Assembly: GCA_022826645.1 (NCBI GenBank) | Contig: JAJDUM010000089.1 | Coordinates: 1 to 46,577, forward strand | Direction of reading: 5' to 3' | From: Candidatus Poribacteria bacterium | GTDB taxonomy: Bacteria; Poribacteria; WGA-4E; PCPOR2b | Length of the DNA stretch: 46,577 nucleotides | In this document: one piece after another, positions 1 through 7,334 of the stretch | Layout: every line of letters starts with the position of its first letter | Position numbering within the stretch: the first letter of the stretch is position 1 | The notes under the pieces: model-generated | Seen by the model: the letters and a program-made list of their open reading frames with translations, nothing else | Told to the model about the DNA's origin: nothing | Database searches by the model: none | Position numbers and translations under genes: made by a program

Positions 1-159
1 GGGGATAAGACCACTTGATGTTTGTAAGTTCGCATCGGAGACTCCATGGGGTGAAGGTAAATTGAATCTGAAATAATAGATTGGAATCAAACGATAACAC
101 AAATACATAATAAGTGCAAAAATTATTGGACAGTGTACTAGAGGGTTGCGGAAATTGTA

Positions 160-188
160 TTGACAGCGAATTGGGTCAGTGCTATAAT
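160..188 (+). promoter_or_regulatory. Consensus sigma70 promoter upstream of structured leader and FNR gene
   Basis: TTGACA at 160-165, a 17-nt spacer and TATAAT at 183-188, preceded by TG (extended -10). Both hexamers match the consensus exactly. Transcription should start near 195 and run rightward through the hairpin-rich region into the reductase gene at 738, giving a leader of about 540 nt unless RNA is processed or terminated. Bases 1-159 hold only small ORFs without recognisable proteins. Confidence 0.75.
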
Positions 189-256
189 GTGGAAAATCAG
201 AGTTGGGTTATTATGCGGATTCAAACCTCGCATCTAAACACATTTAAGAAAAAAAC

Positions 257-687
257 CTTTAGGTGTAAGTCCCAAGCATTTATGCTTGGGATACAGACTG
301 CTTTAGCACGTTTTTCTGTTGGCTTGTCGTGCAAAGTATAGTATACTTATTTTGCCAATTCGGGATAGAATACGACCCCCAACGCTTGTTGGGGTTCTAT
401 CCCACTGCCGTCGTAGCAGTAACAGAGTTGGTGAAATTGGCAACTCCATTGAAAAACATAGCGATCAGGAGGATCGATACGACCAATAGGGAGCGTATCG
501 CCCCGGCGCATCTAAGTTGCCATTCCCCGAAAGGGGTAAAAGTATCAGAGCGTTTGTGGGTATATCCCACTTTCGCCCTGTAGTTGCCTCCTATGGCGTG
601 GGCCCGTTAGGGTGAGATTCCCTAACTGTGAACCCGGCTATCAAGGCGGGTAAGAATCCCAATCCTTTAGGGTTGGGAGTACGTCAA
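257..687 (+). ncRNA. Hairpin-rich RNA element, IS200/IS605 (TnpB/IscB) omega-RNA-like, no nuclease ORF
   Basis: About a dozen stems follow each other almost without gaps. Examples are 271-290 (CCCAAGCAT/ATGCTTGGG), 306-332, 334-348, 362-403 (two nested stems), 404-420, 425-446, 462-476, 475-500, 525-536 (CCCC-GAAA-GGGG), 556-570, 606-626, 633-650 and 658-677. The last stem is framed by AAGAAT and by GGGAGTACGTCAA, an arrangement typical of the right end and omega-RNA 3' end of IS200/IS605-family TnpB elements. The 271-290 stem could be the matching left-end hairpin. No TnpA, TnpB or IscB protein is encoded between them; the short frames at 114-341 and 329-583 are not recognisable. It may therefore be a non-autonomous derivative inserted in the leader of the reductase gene, or an independent structured RNA. 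The assignment rests on pattern recall, not on an alignment. Confidence 0.45.
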
Positions 688-737
688 TACTGATCTATAC
701 CCGAAGTTTTCATCATTATATTGACGGGAGGCGGACC

Positions 738-1733
738 GTGATAACGTCTTTCTTAGAAAAACCGGCTGATTCACCACTTATGCCAGTTCCAGAAACAGCG
801 GTGAATATTTACACACCAAAAAATCCCTTTCCGGCGGAGGTCGTGAGTAAGTATCGGATTACAGACAGTTCCAGCCCGAATTACGGTTGGCATGTCGTGC
901 TTAATCTGAAGGGGAGCAACATGGTGGGGAAATATCGCATTGGTCAGAGTATCGGAGTGGTGCCAACTGGACGCTTCAATAGCACGGAGTTCAATTATGC
1001 GCATGAGGCGCTGAACGACAAGATTCGCCTGTATTCGATCACTTCTGCCTGTTGGGGGGATGATTGGAAGGGGGAAACCGTATCGCTGTGTGTAAAACGG
1101 GAAATCACGGAGGATGAGGAAACAGGCGAGTTGGTGCTCGGTGTGGATTCAAACTATATCTGTGATGCACGCCCCGGAGATGAGATGTTGATCACGGGTC
1201 CCGTTGGCAAAAGCTTCCTACTGCCAGATAACCCGCTCGACTACAATTACGTCTTCACGGCAACAGGAACCGGAATCGCCCCCTTTGTTGGGATGCTTGT
1301 TGAGCTGTTTAATCAGGGCTTTGATCGGGACGTATGGCTTGTCTTTGGCGTTCCGTATTCCACAGACATTATGTATAATGACGAATTTCTCTATTTCGCA
1401 GAACGCCATCCGAACTTCCATTACACTACCGCGGTTAGTCGGGAACAAACTAACGCGCGCGGCGGCAAGATGTATGTCCAAGACCGGCTCGAAGAGAATC
1501 AGGAGGGACTCATCCCCCTGTTAGAACAACCGGATACCCTATTTTATATGTGCGGACTAAAGGGCATGGAATATGGCATCTACCCATGGCTTTATCGCAT
1601 AGGGTCAAACCTTGTCAACCTTCCGGACGGTTTGACTGTGCCGGACATTAAGGGGTTGTCCCGCGATGCGCCAGAATGGTCAAAGATTGAGAGAGCGCGA
1701 GATAAAGAACGCCTGTTCAAAGAAACTTATTAA
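738..1733 (+). CDS. Ferredoxin-NADP(+) reductase-like flavoprotein
   Basis: A 331-residue plant-type FNR family protein that should move electrons between NADP(H) and ferredoxin or another one-electron carrier through FAD, in the cytoplasm. Visible motifs in order: FAD-binding RLYS (97-100), a SNYICD-PGDE stretch (138-149) near the isoalloxazine/phosphate site, the NADP-binding TGTGIAPF loop (176-183), and CGLKGM (272-277) contacting the nicotinamide. The protein ends in tyrosine, as plant-type FNRs do when the C-terminal Tyr stacks on FAD. The GTG start is supported by GGGAGG six bases upstream. The gene is single, converging on the ABC gene cluster to its right, and lies about 540 nt from its likely promoter. 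The electron partner cannot be told from the sequence; a reductase subunit for an oxygenase is an alternative. Confidence 0.85.
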   Translation: MITSFLEKPADSPLMPVPETAVNIYTPKNPFPAEVVSKYRITDSSSPNYGWHVVLNLKGSNMVGKYRIGQSIGVVPTGRFNSTEFNYAHEALNDKIRLYSITSACWGDDWKGETVSLCVKREITEDEETGELVLGVDSNYICDARPGDEMLITGPVGKSFLLPDNPLDYNYVFTATGTGIAPFVGMLVELFNQGFDRDVWLVFGVPYSTDIMYNDEFLYFAERHPNFHYTTAVSREQTNARGGKMYVQDRLEENQEGLIPLLEQPDTLFYMCGLKGMEYGIYPWLYRIGSNLVNLPDGLTVPDIKGLSRDAPEWSKIERARDKERLFKETY

Positions 1734-1736
1734 AAC

Positions 1737-1779
1737 GTGAAACGTAATGCGTGCGGATTGTTCGTGCCTTACGTTTCAC
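1737..1779 (-). terminator. Hairpin between convergent genes, terminator-like
   Basis: GTGAAACGTAA at 1737-1747 pairs perfectly with TTACGTTTCAC at 1769-1779. Read leftward, the stem is followed by GTTTTAATAA, so it could end the long leftward transcription unit just after the ABC ATPase gene. The arms are copies of the dispersed ACGTGAA heptad repeat, here in inverted orientation. On the plus strand the following sequence is less T-rich. Confidence 0.45.
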
Positions 1780-1788
1780 CTTTCATTC

Positions 1789-2613
1789 CTATCCAACTTC
1801 CTCACCGTCAAGCCTACCAACCTGCAAGTCGATCTCTTCGCGGGTCTCCATCTTGTCAATTTTGCCATCCGCCATGTAGAAGATTCGATCCGACACATCG
1901 AGCATCTTTGTATCGTGTGTAGCTGTGATAATCGTGACCCCATTCTCCTCGTTCAGTCTTTTTAGGAGGTCGATGATCTCAAGCCCAGTCCGTGTATCGA
2001 GGTTTCCCGTCGGTTCATCTGCAAGCACGATCGCGGGATCGTTTGCGAGGGAACGCGCCACTGCAACACGCTGTTGCTGACCACCTGAGAGTTCAAGCGG
2101 TTTATGCTGGACCCGCTCCCCTAAGCCCACAGTGGTTAGCAGTTCAATGGCTTTTGTACGGCTATCATCAGCGGTCATCCCTGCGAAAATCATCGGAAGC
2201 GACACATTTTCGAGGGCGGTCATCACCGGGATTAGGTTGAACGACTGGAAAATGTAACCGATTTTGCGGCAGCGCAGCCACGCCAATTCATAGGCATCCA
2301 GTTGCGCGATGTCCACTTCATCGATGTAGACCCTACCTTCGGTTGGCTTGTCCAACCCACCAATCATGTTGAAGAGTGTTGATTTGCCGGAACCTGATGG
2401 TCCCATAATGGAGATATATTCACCACGGCGAATCTCAAAATTGGTGCCTCGCAACGCCTCAACGACGGTGGTACCCATCTCATATTTCTTGATCAGGTTT
2501 CTCACCCGTACTGTGTTTTCCTTGGGTAGATCTCGTGCAAATCGTGCGGGCGTTTCCGTCGGAACGGCGGTATGCGCCGCTGTTTCCGGAGCTAATCCTT
2601 CTAATTCTGCCAT
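1789..2613 (-). CDS. ABC transporter ATP-binding protein, LolD/MacB type
   Basis: A 274-residue nucleotide-binding domain of the LolD/MacB/FtsE class, which drives FtsX-type permeases that move lipoproteins, peptides or signals across the inner membrane. It has Walker A GPSGSGKST (71-79), the Q-loop (about 123), signature LSGGQQQR (175-182), Walker B with ADEPTGNLD and the H-loop ATHD, so it looks catalytically intact. The start was placed at 2613 because AAAGGA lies just upstream and because it leaves four bases after the pqqD-like stop. An in-frame start at 2652 would overlap that gene. About 30 N-terminal residues precede the NBD and look disordered. The likely partner is the FtsX-domain giant encoded at 9862-17277 in the same leftward array, as no other ABC permease is nearby. 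Confidence 0.92.
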   Translation of the reverse strand: MAELEGLAPETAAHTAVPTETPARFARDLPKENTVRVRNLIKKYEMGTTVVEALRGTNFEIRRGEYISIMGPSGSGKSTLFNMIGGLDKPTEGRVYIDEVDIAQLDAYELAWLRCRKIGYIFQSFNLIPVMTALENVSLPMIFAGMTADDSRTKAIELLTTVGLGERVQHKPLELSGGQQQRVAVARSLANDPAIVLADEPTGNLDTRTGLEIIDLLKRLNEENGVTIITATHDTKMLDVSDRIFYMADGKIDKMETREEIDLQVGRLDGEEVG

Positions 2614-2617
2614 TTTG

Positions 2618-3034
2618 CTACTTTCCTTTCTTCGCGTTTTGGGGAACCGCAAATCCTACCATTCCCCGCTTACCTAACTGCCGCATAAACGTGAACAGCG
2701 ATGTCTCTGCCTCTTTTCTCGTCATGCGGTACTTTCCACTAAGCTGCTTGACAATATGACCGATGGAGTTATGACCGTCGCACAGTTGCCACACAAAACC
2801 CCCGACATCGTCTAAGACGACCACACGGTTGGGAGGCAGCATAAACAACTTTGCCACTAACCGTAGCCAGACCGTCTCCTTCTGGGGGATTACCAGCGCA
2901 ACTTCCCCCTTGTCATCGACTTCCCACTCGATTAACTGATTCCGCAGCGGCAACGATTGTAAGATATCTGCGCGATCCAGTTGGGATTCTGGAGGTTTCT
3001 TGAGCCGGAGTTTGTAAAGGATTGTGTTAATCAT
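2618..3034 (-). CDS. PqqD-family (RRE-like) protein
   Basis: A 138-residue protein whose C-terminal half (about 70-132) reads as a PqqD domain: VVVLDDVGGFVWQLCDG, then a helix with IVKQLSGKY, then a winged-helix-like segment ending in GMVGF. PqqD domains are the RiPP recognition elements that hold precursor peptides for modifying enzymes, and they also occur as stand-alone parts of ABC exporter loci. The N-terminal 65 residues are not recognised. No radical SAM enzyme or obvious precursor peptide is adjacent. The gene is four bases upstream of the ABC ATPase and is probably translated with it. No Shine-Dalgarno sequence is seen at the ATG, which lies next to a copy of the dispersed octad repeat. 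Confidence 0.8.
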   Translation of the reverse strand: MINTILYKLRLKKPPESQLDRADILQSLPLRNQLIEWEVDDKGEVALVIPQKETVWLRLVAKLFMLPPNRVVVLDDVGGFVWQLCDGHNSIGHIVKQLSGKYRMTRKEAETSLFTFMRQLGKRGMVGFAVPQNAKKGK

Positions 3035-3040
3035 CGGCTT

Positions 3041-3084
3041 ATTTGGTTCATTAGTGAACGTGAAACGTAAAACGTGAAACGTGA
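3041..3084 (-). repeat. Adjacent octad (TTCATTRG) and heptad (ACGTGAA) repeats
   Basis: TTGGTTCATTAG at about 3044-3055 is followed by four 7-bp units of the ACGTRAA type at 3057-3083. The same two repeat types recur side by side in several other intergenic gaps of this window. Confidence 0.8.
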
Positions 3085-3555
3085 TTAGGAGAAGGGAATA
3101 TTTTGTAAAATAGGATTCATGTTCTCCATTTTGTAGGTATATCGGGTCTCATGCAGAATTTCCTGACGTTGTTGTGGAACCATCGTCAGTAGCAGCCGAA
3201 TAATTTGGGTAAGCAGACTCAGACGATGAGTAGTAACCGCCGGACCCAATATGTATCGCCCCTTGTAGTACCAATCCCGGCTTTCTCTAGCGGAACCGAG
3301 CGCGTACTCATAGAAACGAGCTCTATCCCTACCGGTGCCGCGTGAATAGCCTTCGGCGAGATTCGCGCTGATAGAACCCAGTGCTCGGTAGAGTTGGTCT
3401 GACAATTCAAGCGTACGTTTATCCCGCATCAGCTTAGTTGCGTCATGCCACCCCACATCCGCAGCAAATAATCCCAGACGATAAGCCTCCATCTTCCATA
3501 AAGAATCGTTGATGATTTCAGCGGAAACTGAATGTTCCCATTCTTCATAGTTCAT
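3085..3555 (-). CDS. Four-helix-bundle protein (23S rRNA intervening-sequence protein family)
   Basis: The central part carries the family pattern with LSDQLYRALGSISANLAEGYSR, split here as QLYRALGSI then ANLAEG, followed by FYEYALGSARESRDWYY, which are helices 2 and 3 of the S23/IVP four-helix bundle. These small proteins form pentamers. Some are encoded within rRNA intervening sequences, but many, as here, are free-standing with unknown function. Length is 156 residues from the chosen ATG (residue 10 of the longer frame). The longer frame begins at a GTG at 3582 inside an ACGTTTCACG repeat, so its first nine codons are doubtful. Neither start has a clear ribosome binding site. It lies within the leftward array between the duplicated-domain protein and the PqqD gene. 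Confidence 0.72.
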   Translation of the reverse strand: MNYEEWEHSVSAEIINDSLWKMEAYRLGLFAADVGWHDATKLMRDKRTLELSDQLYRALGSISANLAEGYSRGTGRDRARFYEYALGSARESRDWYYKGRYILGPAVTTHRLSLLTQIIRLLLTMVPQQRQEILHETRYTYKMENMNPILQNIPFS

Positions 3556-3570
3556 CCGAGTACATTTTCT

Positions 3571-3597
3571 GTCACGCATCACGTTTCACGTTTCACT
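3571..3597 (-). repeat. Heptad repeat array (ACGTGAA type)
   Basis: GTCACGCATCACGTTTCACG and following bases: about three 7-bp units of the dispersed heptad, in the gap between the four-helix-bundle gene and the next gene. Confidence 0.75.
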
Positions 3598-3599
3598 CG

Positions 3600-4529
3600 T
3601 TAATGACACCGGATACTTGCCGCAATCTCTTCTGCTGTCCTCGCTGCATCCTGTTTGGCAATCGCTTGCACGACGTAGATCCGATTGGAGTGATGACAGC
3701 GCCAGAGGTTAACGGCAAAGGTTTTACGACGCATGACCTTATCAATAACCAGAGCGGGTGCAAGGGGAACGCGGTCTATGAGGCGGGTTTCCTCGCCGAT
3801 TAGCGTTAGCCGTTCTTCTGCATCGCCGTTGCTGGATTCAATTGAGAAGCCGTATCCGCGGATGGCTTTGGCGTATCGCCCTCGAAACCACTCCTCAAGA
3901 TCTTGTTCCTTCAGGGTAACATCTGCGACCCCATACCGTTCAATGCTAACCTTTCGGCTGCCATCTACGAATGAAAAAAGTAGATAACCAGACAACAGTT
4001 TATGCTTGTCAAGCCGATACCGCCGCGGGACTTCTGCATTAAGTTGGTAGGCACTCCAGAGCGTTGCCTGTCCCACGGGGTGATCTTGAACAGAAGTCAA
4101 AATGCGGTTGGTTGTTTCTTTGATATTCTCCTTGAGATGCCCCATAACCTGCGCAATCGTGATCCGCTTACAGGTCTGGCAGTGGAAGATGACGCCGCTC
4201 GCCCGAATGTCCCCCTTCCAGTTGAAGAAAGCAACCTCTCGATCCTCGAAAAACTGCGGGTCCTTGATCAGATTGACATTCCGCTGGATGTGGAGGTTTG
4301 TGTCTCTACGCTTATAATTTTTTCGAACAAGCTTAAAATAGTCGTCGAGAACGCGTTGGAGGTCCGGTTTCTTCTGTTTTGACTCAGACCACTTTAACTC
4401 AAGGCGCGGCATATCCGCGTCCTCTAGGCGCAAGTAGCCGCTCTTGTCGTCGCCAGATAATCCGCTCAACTCCCAATCCTCAGGAAGTTCAACGGTAATT
4501 CCATTCCACCCTAAAGTTGTCCATTCCAT
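3600..4529 (-). CDS. Protein of unknown function with two tandem homologous halves
   Basis: A 309-residue soluble protein that I do not recognise. It appears to be an internal duplication. Residues about 5-150 and 155-309 each begin with a W...VELP/VPRRYRL strand region, continue through SGYL plus a charged beta-hairpin, an acidic helix ending in DYFK or EWFR, and close with a strand pair around a cysteine and CKRITIAQVMG or SNRIYVVQAIA, then a terminal helix. The first half has C-x2-C (HCQTC) where the second has CHHS, so a metal site in only one half is possible. There is no signal peptide or membrane segment. Position in the leftward array suggests a cytoplasmic accessory of the ABC/transport system; that is inference. 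Confidence 0.75.
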   Translation of the reverse strand: MEWTTLGWNGITVELPEDWELSGLSGDDKSGYLRLEDADMPRLELKWSESKQKKPDLQRVLDDYFKLVRKNYKRRDTNLHIQRNVNLIKDPQFFEDREVAFFNWKGDIRASGVIFHCQTCKRITIAQVMGHLKENIKETTNRILTSVQDHPVGQATLWSAYQLNAEVPRRYRLDKHKLLSGYLLFSFVDGSRKVSIERYGVADVTLKEQDLEEWFRGRYAKAIRGYGFSIESSNGDAEERLTLIGEETRLIDRVPLAPALVIDKVMRRKTFAVNLWRCHHSNRIYVVQAIAKQDAARTAEEIAASIRCH

Positions 4530-4593
4530 AATTGGTTTATCGGTTCAGGGGTACATGTGTACTATTACACTTCTGAACACATGAAGTCATCAA

Positions 4594-6591
4594 CTAAAAT
4601 GGTTTGACGATTACGGCTTTGGAAACCAATGCGATCGCGACCGTTCCCATCCCAATCAGCCCAACACCGCAAGTAAAGCCTGCCGCCAAAACGGGGTTAA
4701 ACATAAACCATCGTTTCAGACCAAATTTCTTTATCATGTAAAACCGACCAATAATCGCTCCCATCACCTTCGGCAGCATCATGCCGGGATCTGCACCGAT
4801 CCCACCCACAATTCCGTAGAACCACATACTCGGCATCTTTGCCACCCAGAGCAGACCGTAGATCGCCAACGAAGAGGTGAAACCCGCCGCCACATAGTTT
4901 CCACGAATGGCTTGCAACATCTGACTGTTTCCGTCCCGAAGCGAGGTTTTCCAGAGGGATTCGTTGGTCGCGTAGAGAGGCCACCACGTCTGTGCAAAAG
5001 GATATTGTGCAGACGGAATCGGCGCAACTTTCCATATAAAATGCCAAACCACAATGCCAGAGACAATCAGAATCGGCATAAGCAGCAATCGCGCAGCGAT
5101 ACTACTGGTGAAAGTGGTGCCTGTCAACTCAAGGACACGCCAACTCTGTGTCCCACGTCCGTAGTCTTCGTCCGGCAGAGGAACAAACCAAATATCAATC
5201 TCCTCATAGCGGCTCAAAATAAATGTCGTTTCGTGGAGGTAAGGAATCTCGAAAAGGTCACGACCAAGAATCCCATACGTCCGCGCGGTGATGTATGAAT
5301 TGACCGGGGTGTACAAAAACGCAAAACCAAGCAGGAAAACCAACGGGAAATTCGGCACCATATAAGTGTGGACAATATAGATGAAAGTCCCCATCCCAAA
5401 GAGCCACAGGATTGCCATCAACCAGAGTGGAAAATCGCCACGTCCCGGAGGTGGTGATTGTAATGATCGGCCCCCGTCCGCCTGTTCCTGTCGGGCTTGC
5501 TTAAACTTTATCACCATCGGAATCGAGGCTGCCATGCCAACGAGAGCGAAACTGAAAGATTTGCCCATCCCGAAGCTGATCCAGAAATCGAGACCATTGT
5601 ACAAACCTGTACCGCGGACATCTAAGCCGGGACGCCACTGATGCAGGATCTCCGCCGGATAAAGCCCTCGTGGGTTCAGGATAAACTGGGTAAAGAATGC
5701 CCCCGCCAGTTCCGTCATGATAACGGGGAATGGCAGCACGAAACCGGTAAGTACCGCTGAAAAGTCGGTTGATAGTGCGAACACACCCGTTGGCGCAATT
5801 TCCTCGATTACATTTGTAAAGTCAATAAATGGAATCTTGATGAGTTGTATCGGCGTCGACATCATCACGCCTGTCAGTGAGGGAATGCCGATGTAGATAA
5901 AGCCCCAGAGCAACCCCGCCATAGATCCGACCGAAAAGACACGCCAACGCCACGTTTCCACACGCCCGGTGGTCTCTGCTAATGCAGTCGCGCCCTGCGC
6001 TTCGATGGGGGCCAACGGGTAGGGCAGGCGCTCCATGTCCGCTGTCAGACGAAACAGAAAGTAGCCCGCACTGATATAGCGGATCTCTCCCAGCAGCTTG
6101 AATATCAGGAAGAATGCGATCGGCCAAAACCAGTCCATGTGCAAGAGCGAACGCTCTGCAATTGCTAACGCATCTTTCGACGGCACAACCCAGAAGGGGA
6201 TCTTATCCGCAATTTCATACGACGCAGCTTGTGCCGTATTGACAAAATAGGCGTACCAGATAAAGCCGCGATACTGCCCCCCAGACCCGACCGCTGCACC
6301 GGTGAGTCCGAGTAACATATAAAGCTCTTGTCGCCGAGCGGTTGTAAAAGATCTACGCGCCAACTCCGTGAACAGAATAACCGCAACCCACGGCGCCGCC
6401 CCAGCACCTGACTGACCGGAGACTAAAGTCAGGTAGATTGATCCCGGCATCATCAGCAAGCCGACAAAAAGTGCGCCCAGAAAGACCTTCAGCGTCAATC
6501 CCGATTCAAAGGTGCGGATACCACCATCGATATCGTAGCGCTGCGCCCAAACCTGCCACTCTTCTGCTTGTGTAATGCGTTCTCTTGCCAT
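4594..6591 (-). CDS. Large polytopic membrane protein, DUF6785/DUF6784 type (OPT-like), copy 1
   Basis: A 665-residue integral membrane protein with many hydrophobic segments, including LKVFLGALFVGLLMMPGSIY near the N terminus and a pair of segments at the very C terminus ending VIVKPF. It lacks a cleavable signal peptide. It resembles the oligopeptide-transporter-like proteins named DUF6785/DUF6784 in environmental genomes; their substrate is unknown. It is a close paralogue of the protein at 7335-9332: same length after start correction, near-identical N-terminal 60 and C-terminal 60 residues, and shared LSRYEEIDIWFVPLPDEDYG-like stretch. The two are separated by a DUF805 gene and a MITE-like repeat, so this is an old tandem duplication with later insertions. 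A transport role beside the ABC permease is likely but unproven. Confidence 0.8.
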   Translation of the reverse strand: MARERITQAEEWQVWAQRYDIDGGIRTFESGLTLKVFLGALFVGLLMMPGSIYLTLVSGQSGAGAAPWVAVILFTELARRSFTTARRQELYMLLGLTGAAVGSGGQYRGFIWYAYFVNTAQAASYEIADKIPFWVVPSKDALAIAERSLLHMDWFWPIAFFLIFKLLGEIRYISAGYFLFRLTADMERLPYPLAPIEAQGATALAETTGRVETWRWRVFSVGSMAGLLWGFIYIGIPSLTGVMMSTPIQLIKIPFIDFTNVIEEIAPTGVFALSTDFSAVLTGFVLPFPVIMTELAGAFFTQFILNPRGLYPAEILHQWRPGLDVRGTGLYNGLDFWISFGMGKSFSFALVGMAASIPMVIKFKQARQEQADGGRSLQSPPPGRGDFPLWLMAILWLFGMGTFIYIVHTYMVPNFPLVFLLGFAFLYTPVNSYITARTYGILGRDLFEIPYLHETTFILSRYEEIDIWFVPLPDEDYGRGTQSWRVLELTGTTFTSSIAARLLLMPILIVSGIVVWHFIWKVAPIPSAQYPFAQTWWPLYATNESLWKTSLRDGNSQMLQAIRGNYVAAGFTSSLAIYGLLWVAKMPSMWFYGIVGGIGADPGMMLPKVMGAIIGRFYMIKKFGLKRWFMFNPVLAAGFTCGVGLIGMGTVAIALVSKAVIVKPF

Positions 6592-6648
6592 GATAATTCA
6601 GGTTCATTTTTCAGGAGTTCATTGGTCTAGGAACTCACTGGTTCATAA

Positions 6649-6830
6649 CTATAGTGAATAAAAAAATACGTAAACATTTACCAACTAACTCCGACCTTTG
6701 CAAAGTTTCCAAGGTCTACCCCTAGTCTCCCCGATAAGATCAATACGGGCGGAACGGACTAGTAAGAGGGATTTAGGGAGTTGGCCGTGCATTGGGAGTG
6801 TCTAAGTAATTCTAAAATCTACCATTATAA
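6649..6830. repeat. MITE-like element, family 2
   Basis: The right end (about 6799-6830) reads TCTAAGTAATTCTAAAATCT then ACCAT. The left end (about 6649-6680) is an imperfect inverted copy starting CTATAGTG. The interior shares TCCGACCTTTGCAAAGTTTC and a GGGATTTAGGGAGTTGG motif with copies at 21112-21314 and 22068-22259. No ORF. It fills most of the 6592-6831 gap; the part next to 6592 is an octad TTCATTGG repeat. Confidence 0.7.
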
Positions 6831-6831
6831 C

Positions 6832-7209
6832 TTACATTACGGGGGTCGGTCCAAAACGGTTCGGTCCTTCAGTGCCTTTCAGAAAGCCGCATTCAATAAT
6901 TGCCCAAAAAGATCCTATAAGTGGGATCCATTCAATCAATACCCACCAACCTGATTTATTTCTGTCATGCCAACGTTTTACGGCTATTGGATAACCGCAG
7001 TAGACAGTGAGTATGAACAACAATAAAGCAAATAAGCCGGTAACGGAAACAAGGAAGTCGGTAACGCTAAGGCCTAATGGCTCAATAGTAACGCCGACAA
7101 CAAGCGCGCAAATACAGGAAACTACTATACGCACCGCCATCGCGCACCAATAGGCCCTCCGGCTGATTCTGCCTTTGAATGAAAAAAAGACTTGCCAAAC
7201 ACTTGTCAC
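6832..7209 (-). CDS. DUF805 family inner-membrane protein
   Basis: A 125-residue membrane protein with the DUF805 signature: FKGRISRRAYW near residue 10-20, two or three hydrophobic segments, then VKRWHDRNKSGWW (about 77-89), PLIGSFWAIIE and a closing GTEGPNRFGP. The family (E. coli YhaH-like) is small, membrane-embedded and of unknown role. The start is GTG with no clear ribosome binding site. The gene sits between the two DUF6785-type paralogues and ends two bases from a MITE-like element, so it may be an insertion into an older tandem pair, not a functional partner. Confidence 0.85.
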   Translation of the reverse strand: MTSVWQVFFSFKGRISRRAYWCAMAVRIVVSCICALVVGVTIEPLGLSVTDFLVSVTGLFALLLFILTVYCGYPIAVKRWHDRNKSGWWVLIEWIPLIGSFWAIIECGFLKGTEGPNRFGPTPVM

Positions 7210-7334
7210 AGTAGGGAGTCTCGGCTATGCTCAGTCTGAGTTAGGTGTCGAGATATGATCTCGACCTACTTATCCAATCGGAGATGTGCGTTTGCGTAAG
7301 CCCCAATGCACTAATGTACTAGTGAACCAATGAA

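Noticed and set aside
114..583. Two short plus-strand ORFs (114-341 and 329-583) before the reductase gene
   Set aside because: They cross promoter elements and hairpins, lack ribosome binding sites and resemble no protein. No TnpB or IscB motifs are present.
271..677. Possible CRISPR array because of repeated palindromes
   Set aside because: The stems differ in sequence, and no constant repeat with regular spacers exists.
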